From assembly GCA_014360055.1 (NCBI GenBank), contig JACIYH010000007.1, positions 1 through 57,930 of the forward strand: a DNA stretch of 57,930 nt. Direction: 5' to 3'. Made by a program: the position numbers and the translations under genes. Below the pieces are notes generated by a model. The model was given only the letters and a program-made list of their open reading frames with translations. It was not told where the DNA came from and did not search any database. This document shows, piece by piece, positions 25,451 to 34,184 of the stretch (the stretch's first letter is position 1; each line of letters starts with the position of its first letter). The DNA is from Bacillota bacterium. Lineage in GTDB: Bacteria; Bacillota; Sulfobacillia; JACIYH01.

Positions 25451-26668
25451 TTGGCGGTAGTGGTGCAGAAGTACGGAGGTACATCGGTGGCGGACATCGC
25501 GCGCATCCGCCATGTGGCCGCCCGCCTCGTGCGGGCGAAGGATGAAGGCCACGACGTGGTAGCGGTGGTATCCGCCATGGGCGACGTCACCGACGAGCTG
25601 CTCGAGATGGCGCGGCAGTTGACCGACCGTCCCTCGCGGCGGGAGCTGGACATGCTGCTTGCCACCGGCGAGCAGGTTTCCAGCGCCCTGCTGGCCCTGG
25701 CGATCAACTCGCTGGGCTACCGCGCGGTGGCGCTGACCGGGGGGCAGGGGGGGATCATCACCGATGGGGGATTCACGCGTGCCCGCATCCTGAAGGTTGA
25801 TCCCGCCCGCATCCGTGAGGAGATGGCCCGCGGCAACATCGTGGTGGTGGCGGGCTTCCAGGGGGTCGGCCCCGGCAACGACATCACCACCCTGGGGCGG
25901 GGGGGATCGGACGCCACCGCGGTGGCGCTGGCGGCCGCCCTGGGTGCCCCGGTGTGCGACATCTGTACCGACGTGGACGGCGTCTACACCGCCGACCCCC
26001 GGGTGGTGCGTAACGCCCGCAAACTGCCCGTGATCTCCTACGAGGAAATGATGGAACTGGCCTACGTCGGTGCCCGGGTGTTGCAGGCGCGGGCGGTGGA
26101 GATGGCCAGCCAGCAGCGGGTGGTCATCCACCTGCGCTCGAGCTTCTCCGACGGACCCGGTACCCTGGTGAAGGAGGTTCCCGCCGTGGAAAACGCCAAA
26201 CCGGTGGTGGGTGTGGTCCACGATCCCGACGTGGCCCGCGTCACCCTCCTGTCGGTTCCCGATCGCCCCGGGGTGGCCCACCGCATCTTCTACGCCCTGG
26301 CGGAAGCGGGCATCAACGTGGATATGATCGTGCAGAGCACCCGCCACGAAGCTTCGACCGACGTCCTCTTCACGGTGAGCCGTGCCGACCTCATGCAGGC
26401 CATGGAGATCGTGCAGGCGGTGGGCCGCGAACTGGGTGCGGGCGGGTGCGTGTTCGACGCCGGTGTGGGCAAGGTCTCCATAGTGGGGTCGGGTATGGCC
26501 ACCCACCCCGGGGTGGCGGCCCGTATGTTCGGGGCCCTGGCCCGCAACGGCATCAACATCCAGGTCATCTCTACGTCGGAGATAAGGATCTCGTGCCTGA
26601 TAGACGCCGCCGACCTGGAACGCGCGGTGACCGCCCTCCACGACGAATTCGAACTGGGCCTGGGCTAG
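25451..26668 (+). CDS. lysC: Aspartate kinase
   Basis: A 405-residue enzyme of the first step of the aspartate pathway. VVQKYGGTSVAD opens the kinase domain, TGEQVSSALLA and GRGGSDATAVALAA line the active site, and DVDGVYTADPR follows. Two ACT domains occupy about 265-405 (PGVAHRIFYALAEAGINVDMI; KVSIVGSGMATHPGVAARMF), the usual sites for feedback inhibition by lysine or threonine. TTG 25451 is the start after GGGGGATGGG. It is the last gene of the threonine cluster. Confidence 0.95.
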   Translation: MAVVVQKYGGTSVADIARIRHVAARLVRAKDEGHDVVAVVSAMGDVTDELLEMARQLTDRPSRRELDMLLATGEQVSSALLALAINSLGYRAVALTGGQGGIITDGGFTRARILKVDPARIREEMARGNIVVVAGFQGVGPGNDITTLGRGGSDATAVALAAALGAPVCDICTDVDGVYTADPRVVRNARKLPVISYEEMMELAYVGARVLQARAVEMASQQRVVIHLRSSFSDGPGTLVKEVPAVENAKPVVGVVHDPDVARVTLLSVPDRPGVAHRIFYALAEAGINVDMIVQSTRHEASTDVLFTVSRADLMQAMEIVQAVGRELGAGGCVFDAGVGKVSIVGSGMATHPGVAARMFGALARNGINIQVISTSEIRISCLIDAADLERAVTALHDEFELGLG

Positions 26669-26766
26669 ATTCGCGTCGAGACTACGAGTTGCAACTCAGC
26701 CTCGGCCAGATGCGCGTCCGGACGGGATGCAACTTGGCGTCGGCCGGACCCGCGTCGGAGGCTAGG
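26668..26766 (+). repeat. Degenerate 41-bp tandem repeat
   Basis: Units beginning AGATTCGCGTC (26668) and AGATGCGCGTC (26709), then a partial third from about 26749, fill the gap between the converging lysC and minus-strand genes. The first unit contains the perfect palindrome GAGTTGCAACTC (26686-26697). No T-run terminator is seen. Confidence 0.6.
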
Positions 26767-27553
26767 CGGTGGGGGCCAGGAACCAGTGCATCTTCTGCGG
26801 GTTCAGGTAGCGATCGGAGACGAAGTTGAGCAGTCGGCGCACCTGGGGGATCTGGTCGGTGAGGCGTGTGAGCACCGCGGAGTAACCGCTGCCGTCTGCC
26901 GCGGGGTGGGAAGCGGCCAGCCCGTAGAAGTGCCGTCCCGCCTCCTCATAATCTTCCAGGGATCGACGCTGACGGCGTCCCCGGGGCAGGCCCGCCCGCG
27001 GGGGGGCGTGCTCGGGGAAGATCCCGGGGATGAAGAGGGCCACGTCGCCCGAGCGCTTGTAGAAGGGGAAGCGAAACTCTTCTTCCACCCATTCGGCCAG
27101 CGTGGCCAGGTCGTCCAGGTCCAGGTCGCTGAAGCGGTGGCGGTACCAGGCTCCCCGCCGGCGGAAGTATACCGTGGCCGTCTGGGTGCGCACGAACGAA
27201 GCCAGCATTTCGGCCAGGTAGTCGCGCATTTCTTCGTCCTCGAGGAGAGCCCTCAGCTGATCGGCGGCGAACACGGGGATGCGGTCGCGTCCCTCGGTCT
27301 CCAGCACGAAGGACCGATCGCCCAGGTCCCGCCGGGCCTGGCGGAGAAGTACATTGAAGAGGAGGAAGGGGGATACCTTCACCACCGCTTCCCGGTCGCT
27401 GGCCAGGCGGCGGAACAGCTTCTCATCCTCCATCATGACGCTCAGGAAATCGGGTTTGTCGCGCACCATCTCCACGATCCGGTCGTGGTCGGTGCGGCGG
27501 TCGGCGCAGGTCGTCACCAGGAACCAGAGGTCCTGGTCCGAAAGGCTTTGCAA
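26762..27553 (-). CDS. Conserved-looking protein of unknown function
   Basis: A 263-residue soluble protein, rich in charged residues and predicted mostly helical, with no signal peptide. I recognise no family; notable strings are DQDLWFLVTTCADRR near the N-terminus, FLLFNVLLRQARRDLG and the C-terminal YLNPQKMHWFL. TTG 27553 is chosen as start because GGAGG lies 6 nt upstream; the frame is open to TTG 27601, but that codon adjoins a TATAAT box and could not be translated from a promoter there. It stands alone between lysC (convergent) and the LysE-type gene (divergent). Confidence 0.7.
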   Translation of the reverse strand: MQSLSDQDLWFLVTTCADRRTDHDRIVEMVRDKPDFLSVMMEDEKLFRRLASDREAVVKVSPFLLFNVLLRQARRDLGDRSFVLETEGRDRIPVFAADQLRALLEDEEMRDYLAEMLASFVRTQTATVYFRRRGAWYRHRFSDLDLDDLATLAEWVEEEFRFPFYKRSGDVALFIPGIFPEHAPPRAGLPRGRRQRRSLEDYEEAGRHFYGLAASHPAADGSGYSAVLTRLTDQIPQVRRLLNFVSDRYLNPQKMHWFLAPTA

Positions 27554-27600
27554 CTGCTGCCTCCAGGGAGGGAGTCCCACGGGAAATCGCCTCCACCCCA

Positions 27601-27606
27601 ATTATA
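27601..27606 (-). promoter_or_regulatory. -10 box of the unknown gene
   Basis: TATAAT on the minus strand, 48 bp before TTG 27553. The -35 region is poor (no match better than 3 of 6). Confidence 0.4.
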
Positions 27607-27690
27607 GCAAGGCGGTCGCCGCGGGAACGCATCCCCCGCCGGGGTCCGCGGGCAGAGCCGGCGCGTGTGTGTGATAGGGGGAGTTACCGC

Positions 27691-28401
27691 TTGAGCTTCT
27701 TCGCCATCATGGTGAGTTCATTCCTGGTGGGCCTGTCGGGAGCCCTCATGCCCGGGCCGCTCACCACCCTGGCCATCGAGCAGTCGAGCCGCCTGGGTGC
27801 GGGGGCGGGGCTGGCGGTGGCGCTGGGGCATAGCCTGCTGGAACTGGTGACGGTGGTCGCCCTCGCCCTGGGCCTGGGTAGCGTGTTGGGGCAGCCGACG
27901 GTGGCAGGCGCGGTGGGACTGGTGGGCGCCCTGGTCCTCACCTGGATGGGCTGGACCACCATCAGGAATGCCCCTCAGGTGGCATCTGCCTCGTCCCGCG
28001 CAACTGCTTCTGCGGAGGTGGCCTTAGGCTCGGGTGCTACCGGCGGGGGCGCGGCGGCGGCAGGACGCCACCCGGTGTTCCGTTCCGCGGGGCCCATGGC
28101 GAGGGGGATAGTGGTGAGCCTGGCCAACCCCTACTGGTCCCTCTGGTGGGCCACCATCGGCACCACCTACCTGGGCCTGTGGGGCGGCACCCGGCTCTCC
28201 AGCCTGGCCGCCTTCTACCTGGGTCACATCTCCTCGGACATCCTCTGGATCGGCCTGCTTTCCTTGGGGGTGGCCAAAGGCGTACGTTATCTTTCCACCC
28301 GGGCCTACCGGGGCGTCCTGGTGGTGCTGGGGGGCTTCCTGATCGCGCTAGCCGTCTTTTGCCTTTACTCGGCGGTCAGGCTCCTCGGGCTGCTACGCTA
28401 G
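27691..28401 (+). CDS. LysE-family exporter
   Basis: A 236-residue membrane protein with about six helices. The N-terminus (VGLSGALMPGPLTTLAIEQS) has the M-P-G-P motif of LysE/RhtB exporters, and GIVVSLANPYWSLWW matches the second conserved block. Family members export amino acids or cations; substrate is unknown. A Ser/Ala/Gly-rich loop of about 40 residues lies between helices 3 and 4. TTG 27691 is preferred, 8 nt after GGGGGAG. It converges with the HEPN gene and overlaps its end by 9 bp. Confidence 0.85.
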   Translation: MSFFAIMVSSFLVGLSGALMPGPLTTLAIEQSSRLGAGAGLAVALGHSLLELVTVVALALGLGSVLGQPTVAGAVGLVGALVLTWMGWTTIRNAPQVASASSRATASAEVALGSGATGGGAAAAGRHPVFRSAGPMARGIVVSLANPYWSLWWATIGTTYLGLWGGTRLSSLAAFYLGHISSDILWIGLLSLGVAKGVRYLSTRAYRGVLVVLGGFLIALAVFCLYSAVRLLGLLR

Positions 28402-28719
28402 GCGCCGGGACAGTTCAAGCAGGAAGGCCCGGAAGCGGCCGATTTCTTCCTGGAACTGCCCGTTATGCCACGTATCTCCCTCCGGTATCGCCCCGTTTAC
28501 GTTACCAGCGATGACCTCAAACACATCTTCCACGGCCGTGTAGAAATCGTGGAGCAGGCTGCCTATGCCGCGCAGGTCGAAGGCAGTGGGCGGGTTGCAG
28601 AGGAAGTCACGGACTTTGCGTCGCGCCTCTTCCGCGATTGCCTGCAGGGCTTCCAGTATGTAATCGATGTGACCTACGAGGGAGAGTACTTCTTCTCGAC
28701 TGGCCCGCAATGTGCTCAC
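28393..28719 (-). CDS. HEPN-domain protein (HepT-like toxin)
   Basis: A 108-residue all-helical protein starting at GTG 28719. LVGHIDYILEAL and DFLCNPPTAFDLRGIGSLLHDFYTAVEDVFE fit HEPN proteins; the R-x6-H-D-F-Y string carries the HEPN RNase signature R-x4-6-H. Such proteins (HepT) pair with MNT nucleotidyltransferases as toxin-antitoxin modules, in which MNT AMPylates the toxin at the Tyr of the motif. Its start overlaps the stop of the upstream MNT reading frame by 4 bp (GTGA). Because the partner is frameshifted, this gene may be poorly translated or the toxin attenuated. Confidence 0.75.
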   Translation of the reverse strand: MSTLRASREEVLSLVGHIDYILEALQAIAEEARRKVRDFLCNPPTAFDLRGIGSLLHDFYTAVEDVFEVIAGNVNGAIPEGDTWHNGQFQEEIGRFRAFLLELSRRLA

Positions 28720-29113
28720 CCCCCGTTCGCTCCGCCCGCGGCTTCCGGGGCGGTCGCCAGCAGGATGCCTTCCTTCCGGATAGCCTTGGCCAGCCACGTG
28801 GGGCAGAAGTCCAGATCCACAAGGTCCACTACGAAATCGCTGGCGCCGTTCAGCCTCGACAAAAGCGGAAGAAGTCCCTCTTGGGGAGGTGCGTCGCCGC
28901 CAGGTCGATGTCGGATCGGAGGTGGAAGCCACGAGATCGCGCGAGCGAGCCGAACAGCCATACCTCTTCCGCACCGTATTCCTTTATGAGGAGGCTGGCC
29001 AGCCCGGCGGCCACTTCTCTCCCCCGCCGCGCCCGTTCTGCGAGTCGGCGGCGCTCGGCCTTTTGTGCCTCTCTCCAGGCCCGAACGTAAACCTCCAAAT
29101 CTGCCTTATCCAT
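28716..29113 (-). pseudogene. MNT-type nucleotidyltransferase, frameshifted
   Basis: Starting at ATG 29113, the frame encodes a helical N-terminus then VWLFGSLARSRGFHLRSDID, the GS-x10/11-D-x-D nucleotidyltransferase motif, but stops at 28850 shortly after KRDFFRFCRG. Moving back one base at about 28856-28870 restores RLLSRLNGASDF and VVDLVDLDFCP, typical of the C-terminal half, and this frame ends exactly in the 4-bp overlap with the HEPN gene. The total of 398 nt is one base short of 133 codons. A one-base deletion is the simplest reading; sequencing error or programmed slippage at CTTTTG cannot be excluded. Confidence 0.75.
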
Positions 29114-29247
29114 GATCGCACCCCAAGCCCGCCCGGGACTTCTCGTTACCATGATCATACAGGACCGCACTCGCGACCGTCAATGAGAGCGGTTTCCGCG
29201 CAGGGCGGGAGGCTCGTGCTGGTGAAACGTGCCCTTCCCCCGCAGCG

Positions 29248-32200
29248 TCACATGGTGGGGAGGGGTTGGGTGCGGGTCGGGACTTCGGCGAAGAGGTCGG
29301 TGAGCATGGCGGCCAGCTGGTCTTTGCGGTAGCCGGGGAGGGTGATGGCTGCACCGGGGCACTCGGCGGCGCAGGTGCCGCAGCCCCGGCACTGCACGGG
29401 GTCGATCTGGGCCACGTTGCGCTGGTTGATGAAGGGTACCCGGTAGGGGCAGACCCGTACGCAGGTCAGGCAGGCGGCACACTTCTCTTCGGTAACGGTG
29501 GCCACGATGCCGCCGGCCAGCAACTCCTCCTTGGCCAGGAGGGAGGCGGCCCGTGCGGCGGCGCCCTGGGCCTGGAAGATGGTTTCCGAGATGGACTTGG
29601 GGGCATGGGCGGCACCGCACACGTAGATGCCGTGGGAGGGGAGGTCCATGGGGCTCATCTTGGGGTGCAGTTCCAGGAAGAAACCGTGCTCGTCCAGGGG
29701 GACCTTGAGCAGGGAGGCCAGTTGCGCCACCCCTTCGGCAGGCACGGCCGCCGTGGAGAGGACCACCAGGTCGGGGTGGATGGCTATGCGGCGGCCGCTC
29801 TGCACGTCGGTGGCTGCCAGGGTGAGGTCGCCGGCCCCCGTGATCCCCACCCGCGGCGGCTCCTCGGCACGGTAACGGAGGAAGGACACGCCCCGGCGGC
29901 GGGCCTCCCGGTAGTACAGTTCCCGGGTGCCGTAGGTGCGGATGTCGCGGTACAGCACGATGACCTGGGCATCGGGGTTCAGTTCCTTCACGCGCAGGGC
30001 GTTCTTCACCGTCTGGGAGCAGCAGGTGCGGCTGCAGTACTGCTGGCCCGTGGTGCGGGAGCCCACGCAGCCGATGAAGACCATTGTACCCAGGTCCCGG
30101 ACCCGGTGGGGCTGCGAGGCCAGCAACTCTTCGAATTCCAGCCGGGTGAGGATGCGGGGATCCTCACCGTAGAGGTACTCGGTGGGACGGTACTCCTCGG
30201 TGCCCGTGGCCAGGACGAGGGCGCCGTGCTCGATCTCCCTGGTCGAGCCGTCGGGCAGGTGCACCACGCTGCGGTAGTGGCCGGCGTGCCCGGAGAATTC
30301 GAGAAGCTGGGTGCCGGTGAAGACCTCGATGCGGGGGTTCTCCAGCACGCGGCTGCGCAGGTCGGCGAGCAGCGGTGCCACCGGGCCTGCCTCCAGCGTG
30401 GAGTGCAGGCGCCGTAGGATACCTCCCAACTCCGGCTGCCGCTCGACCAGGTAGGTGTGGAACCCCTGGTCGGCCAGGGAGAGGGCGGCCTGCATCCCGG
30501 CCAGCCCGCCGCCCAGCACCAGGGCGCGCGGGATCACCGGTACCGTGAAGAGGGTGAGGGGCTCCGCCCTCGCCACCTTGGCCACCGCCATGCGTACCAG
30601 GTCGGTGGCCTTGGCCGTGGCCGCTGCGGGGTCGTCGCGGTGCACCCAGGAGCACTGCTCGCGGATGTTGGCCATCTCGAAGAGGAACGGGTTGAGGCCG
30701 GCCTCGCGCAGGGTCTCCTGGAAGAGGGAGCGGTGGGTACGGATGGTGCAGGAGGCCACCACCACCCGGTTGAGCCCCTTTTCGGCGATGAGTTCGCGGA
30801 TGCGGCCCAGGTGGGCCTGCGAGCACGCGTACATGGTGGCCTCGGCGTGCACCACCTCCGGCAGGGTGGCGGCGGCGCGGGCCACCTCCTCCACGTCCAC
30901 CACCGAGGCGATGTTGGTGCCGCAGTGGCAGACGAATACCCCCACCCGGGGCGGCTGCCCCGCCACCGGGAGGGGAGGCGGGTATTCCTTCTTTCTGATC
31001 ATCTTGCCGCGGGCATCCCGGAGGAGGGTGCCGGCCTGTGCGGCCGCGGCGCTGGCCATCATCACCGACTCGGGGATGTCGCGGGGAGCGGTGAAGCCAC
31101 CCACGGCAAACACTCCCTCCCTGCTGGTCTTGACGGGGGCCAGGGGATCGACGGCGGCAAAGCCGTGGCGGTCCAGGGCGATGCCGGCGGCCCGCGCCAG
31201 TTCCCCCGCCGCGGCCGGGGGACGGGCGGCGGTGGCCAGCACCACCAGGTCGAACTCTTCCTGGTGCAGGCGGCCGTCGAGCCAGTACCTGATCACCAGG
31301 TTGCCGGTGACGGGGTCTTCCTTGAGGGTGGAAATCATGGTGGGCAGGTAGCGCACGCCTCTCCCCTCGGCGGAGAGCAGATACTTCTCGAACCCCTTGC
31401 CCACCGCCCGCAGGTCGCCGTAGAACACCGTGATCTCGGTTTCGGGGTGGTGATCCTTGACCATGATGGCCTGCTTGGTGGCGTACATGCAGCACACCGA
31501 GGAGCAGTAGGGGATGTGGCCGTCATCGCGCGAGCCGGCGCACTGGATGAAGGCCACCCGGTGCGGCACCTTGCCGTCGGAGGGCCGCTCCACGTGGCCG
31601 CCGGTGGGGCCGGTGGCCGAGAGCAACCGCTCCAGTTCCTGGCCGGTGACCACGTTACGGTAGATGCCGTGACCGTAAGCGGGGACGGTGGCGGCGTCGA
31701 TGAGGTCGAATCCCGGGGCCAGCACCACCGCACCCACCTCGAGTTCCACGGTGGCGGGTCCATCGCCGTGGCGGACGGCGTTCTTCTGGCAGGCCGACTC
31801 GCACTGCAGGCACTCCGAGCAGATGCCGCAGTCCAGGCAGCGGGAAGCCTCCCGGCGGGCCTCTTCTTCGGTGTAGGGGAGCACCACCTCCGCGAAGCTC
31901 CTCACCCGGGAGGCGGGATCCAGCTTGCGCGGGCGCACCCGGCGCTGGCGGGCCACGCCGGAGGTGTCGAATTCCAGGTGGGCGATCTCCTCCAGGAGGG
32001 GACGGGCGCTGCGCCCGGCCCGCAGGTCCTCGCCCTGCAGGAAGCGGTGGATGGACTCGGCCGCCTCCTTCCCGGCGGCCATCGCCTCGATCACGGTGGC
32101 GGGGCCGGTGACGGCGTCACCGCCGGCGAACACGCCCGGCAGATTGGTGGCCAGAGTCACCGGATCCACCACCAGGGTGCCCACCGGGGTGCGGATGAGT

Positions 32201-33762
32201 CCGGAGTCGGCCAGGAACACCTGGTCGGGGGCCTGGCTGACGGCGGTGATCACCGTCTGGCAGGGCACCTCGAGCTCCGAACCGGGGATGGGTACCGGCC
32301 GCCGGTGGCCGCGGGCGTCGGGGTCCCCCAGGCGGTTGCGGATCAGGCGCAACCCGGTCACGCCTAAGTCCTCGCCGCGGTGGCCGTCCTCCGGCGCGCG
32401 GGCGCGGCCGTCGCCCAGCACGGCCACCGGGCTGACCAGGAACACGAAGCGCACCCCTTCCTCGCGGGCTTCCTCCACCTCTTCGGGGAGGGCGGTCATC
32501 TCCTCGGGGGAGCGGCGGTAGTACACGGTGACCTCTTCGGCCCCCAGGCGCAGGGCGGTGCGGGCGGCGTCGATGGCCGTGTTGCCGCCGCCGATCACCG
32601 CCACCTGCTTCCCCACCCGCAGGGGCTGGCCCAGGTTGGCCAGGCGCAGGAAGGTGACGCCGTGATACACCCCCGGCAGGTTCTCCCCCGGCAGGCCGAT
32701 GAAGAGGGGCTCGTGGGCCCCGATGCCCAGGAAGACGGCCCGGAACCCCATCTCGAACAACTGCATGAGCGGTAGCTGGGGTCCCACCGCCACCCCGGTG
32801 CGGAACTCCACCCCCATGCGGCGGATGAGGTCGATCTCGGCGTCCAGCAGGTCCTTGGGCAGGCGGTAGGGCGGGATGCCCACCCTCAACATGCCTCCCA
32901 GCACGGAGAGGGCCTCGAAGACGGTGACGGGGTAACCCCGGCGGGCCAGGTGGTAGGCGCAGGCCATCCCGGCGGGGCCGGAGCCCACCACCGCCACCTT
33001 CTCCGGGCGCGGCGGCTCCATGTCTTCCCGGATGATGCGGTCCAGATCTTCCACCTGGCGGAGGACGTATTCGCCCACGAAGCGCTTGATGCGGGACTTG
33101 GCCACCGGCTCATCCACGGTACCCCGCTGGCACACGGTCTCGCAGGGGTGGTGGCACACCGTCCCGCAGATGATGGGGAAGGGTATCGCCCGGCGGATGA
33201 GTCGCCACGCTTCTACGTACTTCCCCTCCCGCACCAGGGCCACGTACCCGTGGGGGTTGACCCCCGAGGGGCAGGCCTGCTGGCAGGGGGATTTCCCCCG
33301 CTTGTCGATGAGGAACTTGTTGGGTACCGCCTGGGGGAAGGGCCGATGGATGGCCTTGCGCCGGCTCAGCCCCAGGTTGAACTCATCGGGCACCTCCACC
33401 GGGCACACTGCCGTGCAGTCCCCGCAGCCCGTGCACTCCTTCTCGTCCACGTAGCGGGGACGGCGCAGCAGCCTGGCCCGGAAGTGGCCGGGCCCCCCGT
33501 CGAGGTTCTGCAGGGTGGTGAGGGTGTGAATCTGGATGTTGGGGTGATTGAGGCACTCGGTCATGCGGGGCCCCAGCAGGCACATGGCGCAGTCGTTGGT
33601 GGGAAAGGTCTTGTCCAGCTGGGCCATGCGTCCCCCCAGGCTGGCCCCCGATGTGACCAGGTGAACAAAATAGCCGCCCTCGGCCAGGTCCAGGGCGGCC
33701 TGCATGCCGGCGATCCCGCCGCCGACGACCAGTACGGAGCCCAGTGGTTCGGTCACGGACAT
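29248..33762 (-). CDS. HdrA-GltD-HdrA fusion flavoprotein (iron-sulfur oxidoreductase)
   Basis: A 1,504-residue protein. Order: HdrA-like FAD site (GGGIAG, 14-19), PTNDCAMC at 54-61, [4Fe-4S] motif with Cys110/113/116/120; a GltD-like block with CQQACPSGVNPHGY, an FAD site GSGPAGM near 260 and an NADPH site GGGNTAIDAA near 387; then HdrA again, with a Cys-rich cluster (CLDCGICSECLQC, about 640), CAGSRDDG and CSSVCC (about 735-755), VFVCHCGTNIA (about 943), a second FAD site GGGLAG (about 1083), CVGSRTTG and CSRTCC (about 1225), and two C-terminal [4Fe-4S] motifs (about 1425-1465). HdrA proteins use FAD for electron bifurcation, and GltD-like units take NADPH. No hdrB, hdrC or hydrogenase gene lies near. 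ATG 33762 follows CGGGGGG. Confidence 0.85.
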   Translation of the reverse strand: MSVTEPLGSVLVVGGGIAGMQAALDLAEGGYFVHLVTSGASLGGRMAQLDKTFPTNDCAMCLLGPRMTECLNHPNIQIHTLTTLQNLDGGPGHFRARLLRRPRYVDEKECTGCGDCTAVCPVEVPDEFNLGLSRRKAIHRPFPQAVPNKFLIDKRGKSPCQQACPSGVNPHGYVALVREGKYVEAWRLIRRAIPFPIICGTVCHHPCETVCQRGTVDEPVAKSRIKRFVGEYVLRQVEDLDRIIREDMEPPRPEKVAVVGSGPAGMACAYHLARRGYPVTVFEALSVLGGMLRVGIPPYRLPKDLLDAEIDLIRRMGVEFRTGVAVGPQLPLMQLFEMGFRAVFLGIGAHEPLFIGLPGENLPGVYHGVTFLRLANLGQPLRVGKQVAVIGGGNTAIDAARTALRLGAEEVTVYYRRSPEEMTALPEEVEEAREEGVRFVFLVSPVAVLGDGRARAPEDGHRGEDLGVTGLRLIRNRLGDPDARGHRRPVPIPGSELEVPCQTVITAVSQAPDQVFLADSGLIRTPVGTLVVDPVTLATNLPGVFAGGDAVTGPATVIEAMAAGKEAAESIHRFLQGEDLRAGRSARPLLEEIAHLEFDTSGVARQRRVRPRKLDPASRVRSFAEVVLPYTEEEARREASRCLDCGICSECLQCESACQKNAVRHGDGPATVELEVGAVVLAPGFDLIDAATVPAYGHGIYRNVVTGQELERLLSATGPTGGHVERPSDGKVPHRVAFIQCAGSRDDGHIPYCSSVCCMYATKQAIMVKDHHPETEITVFYGDLRAVGKGFEKYLLSAEGRGVRYLPTMISTLKEDPVTGNLVIRYWLDGRLHQEEFDLVVLATAARPPAAAGELARAAGIALDRHGFAAVDPLAPVKTSREGVFAVGGFTAPRDIPESVMMASAAAAQAGTLLRDARGKMIRKKEYPPPLPVAGQPPRVGVFVCHCGTNIASVVDVEEVARAAATLPEVVHAEATMYACSQAHLGRIRELIAEKGLNRVVVASCTIRTHRSLFQETLREAGLNPFLFEMANIREQCSWVHRDDPAAATAKATDLVRMAVAKVARAEPLTLFTVPVIPRALVLGGGLAGMQAALSLADQGFHTYLVERQPELGGILRRLHSTLEAGPVAPLLADLRSRVLENPRIEVFTGTQLLEFSGHAGHYRSVVHLPDGSTREIEHGALVLATGTEEYRPTEYLYGEDPRILTRLEFEELLASQPHRVRDLGTMVFIGCVGSRTTGQQYCSRTCCSQTVKNALRVKELNPDAQVIVLYRDIRTYGTRELYYREARRRGVSFLRYRAEEPPRVGITGAGDLTLAATDVQSGRRIAIHPDLVVLSTAAVPAEGVAQLASLLKVPLDEHGFFLELHPKMSPMDLPSHGIYVCGAAHAPKSISETIFQAQGAAARAASLLAKEELLAGGIVATVTEEKCAACLTCVRVCPYRVPFINQRNVAQIDPVQCRGCGTCAAECPGAAITLPGYRKDQLAAMLTDLFAEVPTRTQPLPTM

Positions 33763-33823
33763 CGACCCCCCGAGATGCGTCCGGTTGCTCGTCCATGTGC
33801 CCCGCTTCTCATGCACCGCTACC

Positions 33824-33853
33824 ATTATACCTGCAATCCCAAATTTTACGCAA
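33824..33853 (-). promoter_or_regulatory. Promoter of the HdrA-type gene
   Basis: Minus-strand TTGCGT (33853-33848) and TATAAT (33829-33824), 18-bp spacer, about 61 bp upstream of the start. Confidence 0.6.
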
Positions 33854-34184
33854 ATTAGTGCCTGGGAGGACAATCGCACAGTTTTTGCTGGTCATGTACC
33901 GCGTGGATCGAGTCACAACAGCCATCTTCGCGGGCCGTGGTGCACGGGTCGGTCCTCGGAAAGGTGAGTGTGCGCACGCGAACAATCGCAGGGCCGTTGC
34001 ATAAGTTTTCATCCCTCGCACGCCGGGGGAATTTCTATGTCATGATGTACGACGCCGACGTGGGCACACCGCCGCCCGTGTGACCGATGCCGCCCCCGCG
34101 CGCCGCCTTGCGGCAGCGCAGGCCACCCGGGGGCACTGCGCAGGAACCGGTAGGGTGGTGGCGAACCTGTGAGGCGTGGGGGGG
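33854..34184. other. Divergent intergenic region
   Basis: The 330 bp between the HdrA-type promoter and the phosphatase-like gene are AT-richer on the left and very GC-rich on the right. No gene, RNA or convincing rightward promoter was found. Confidence 0.4.

Noticed and set aside
30457-32367. A 636-codon plus-strand frame opposite the HdrA-type gene
   Set aside because: Antisense shadow rich in Gly, His and Ala; the minus strand carries the conserved Cys and FAD motifs.
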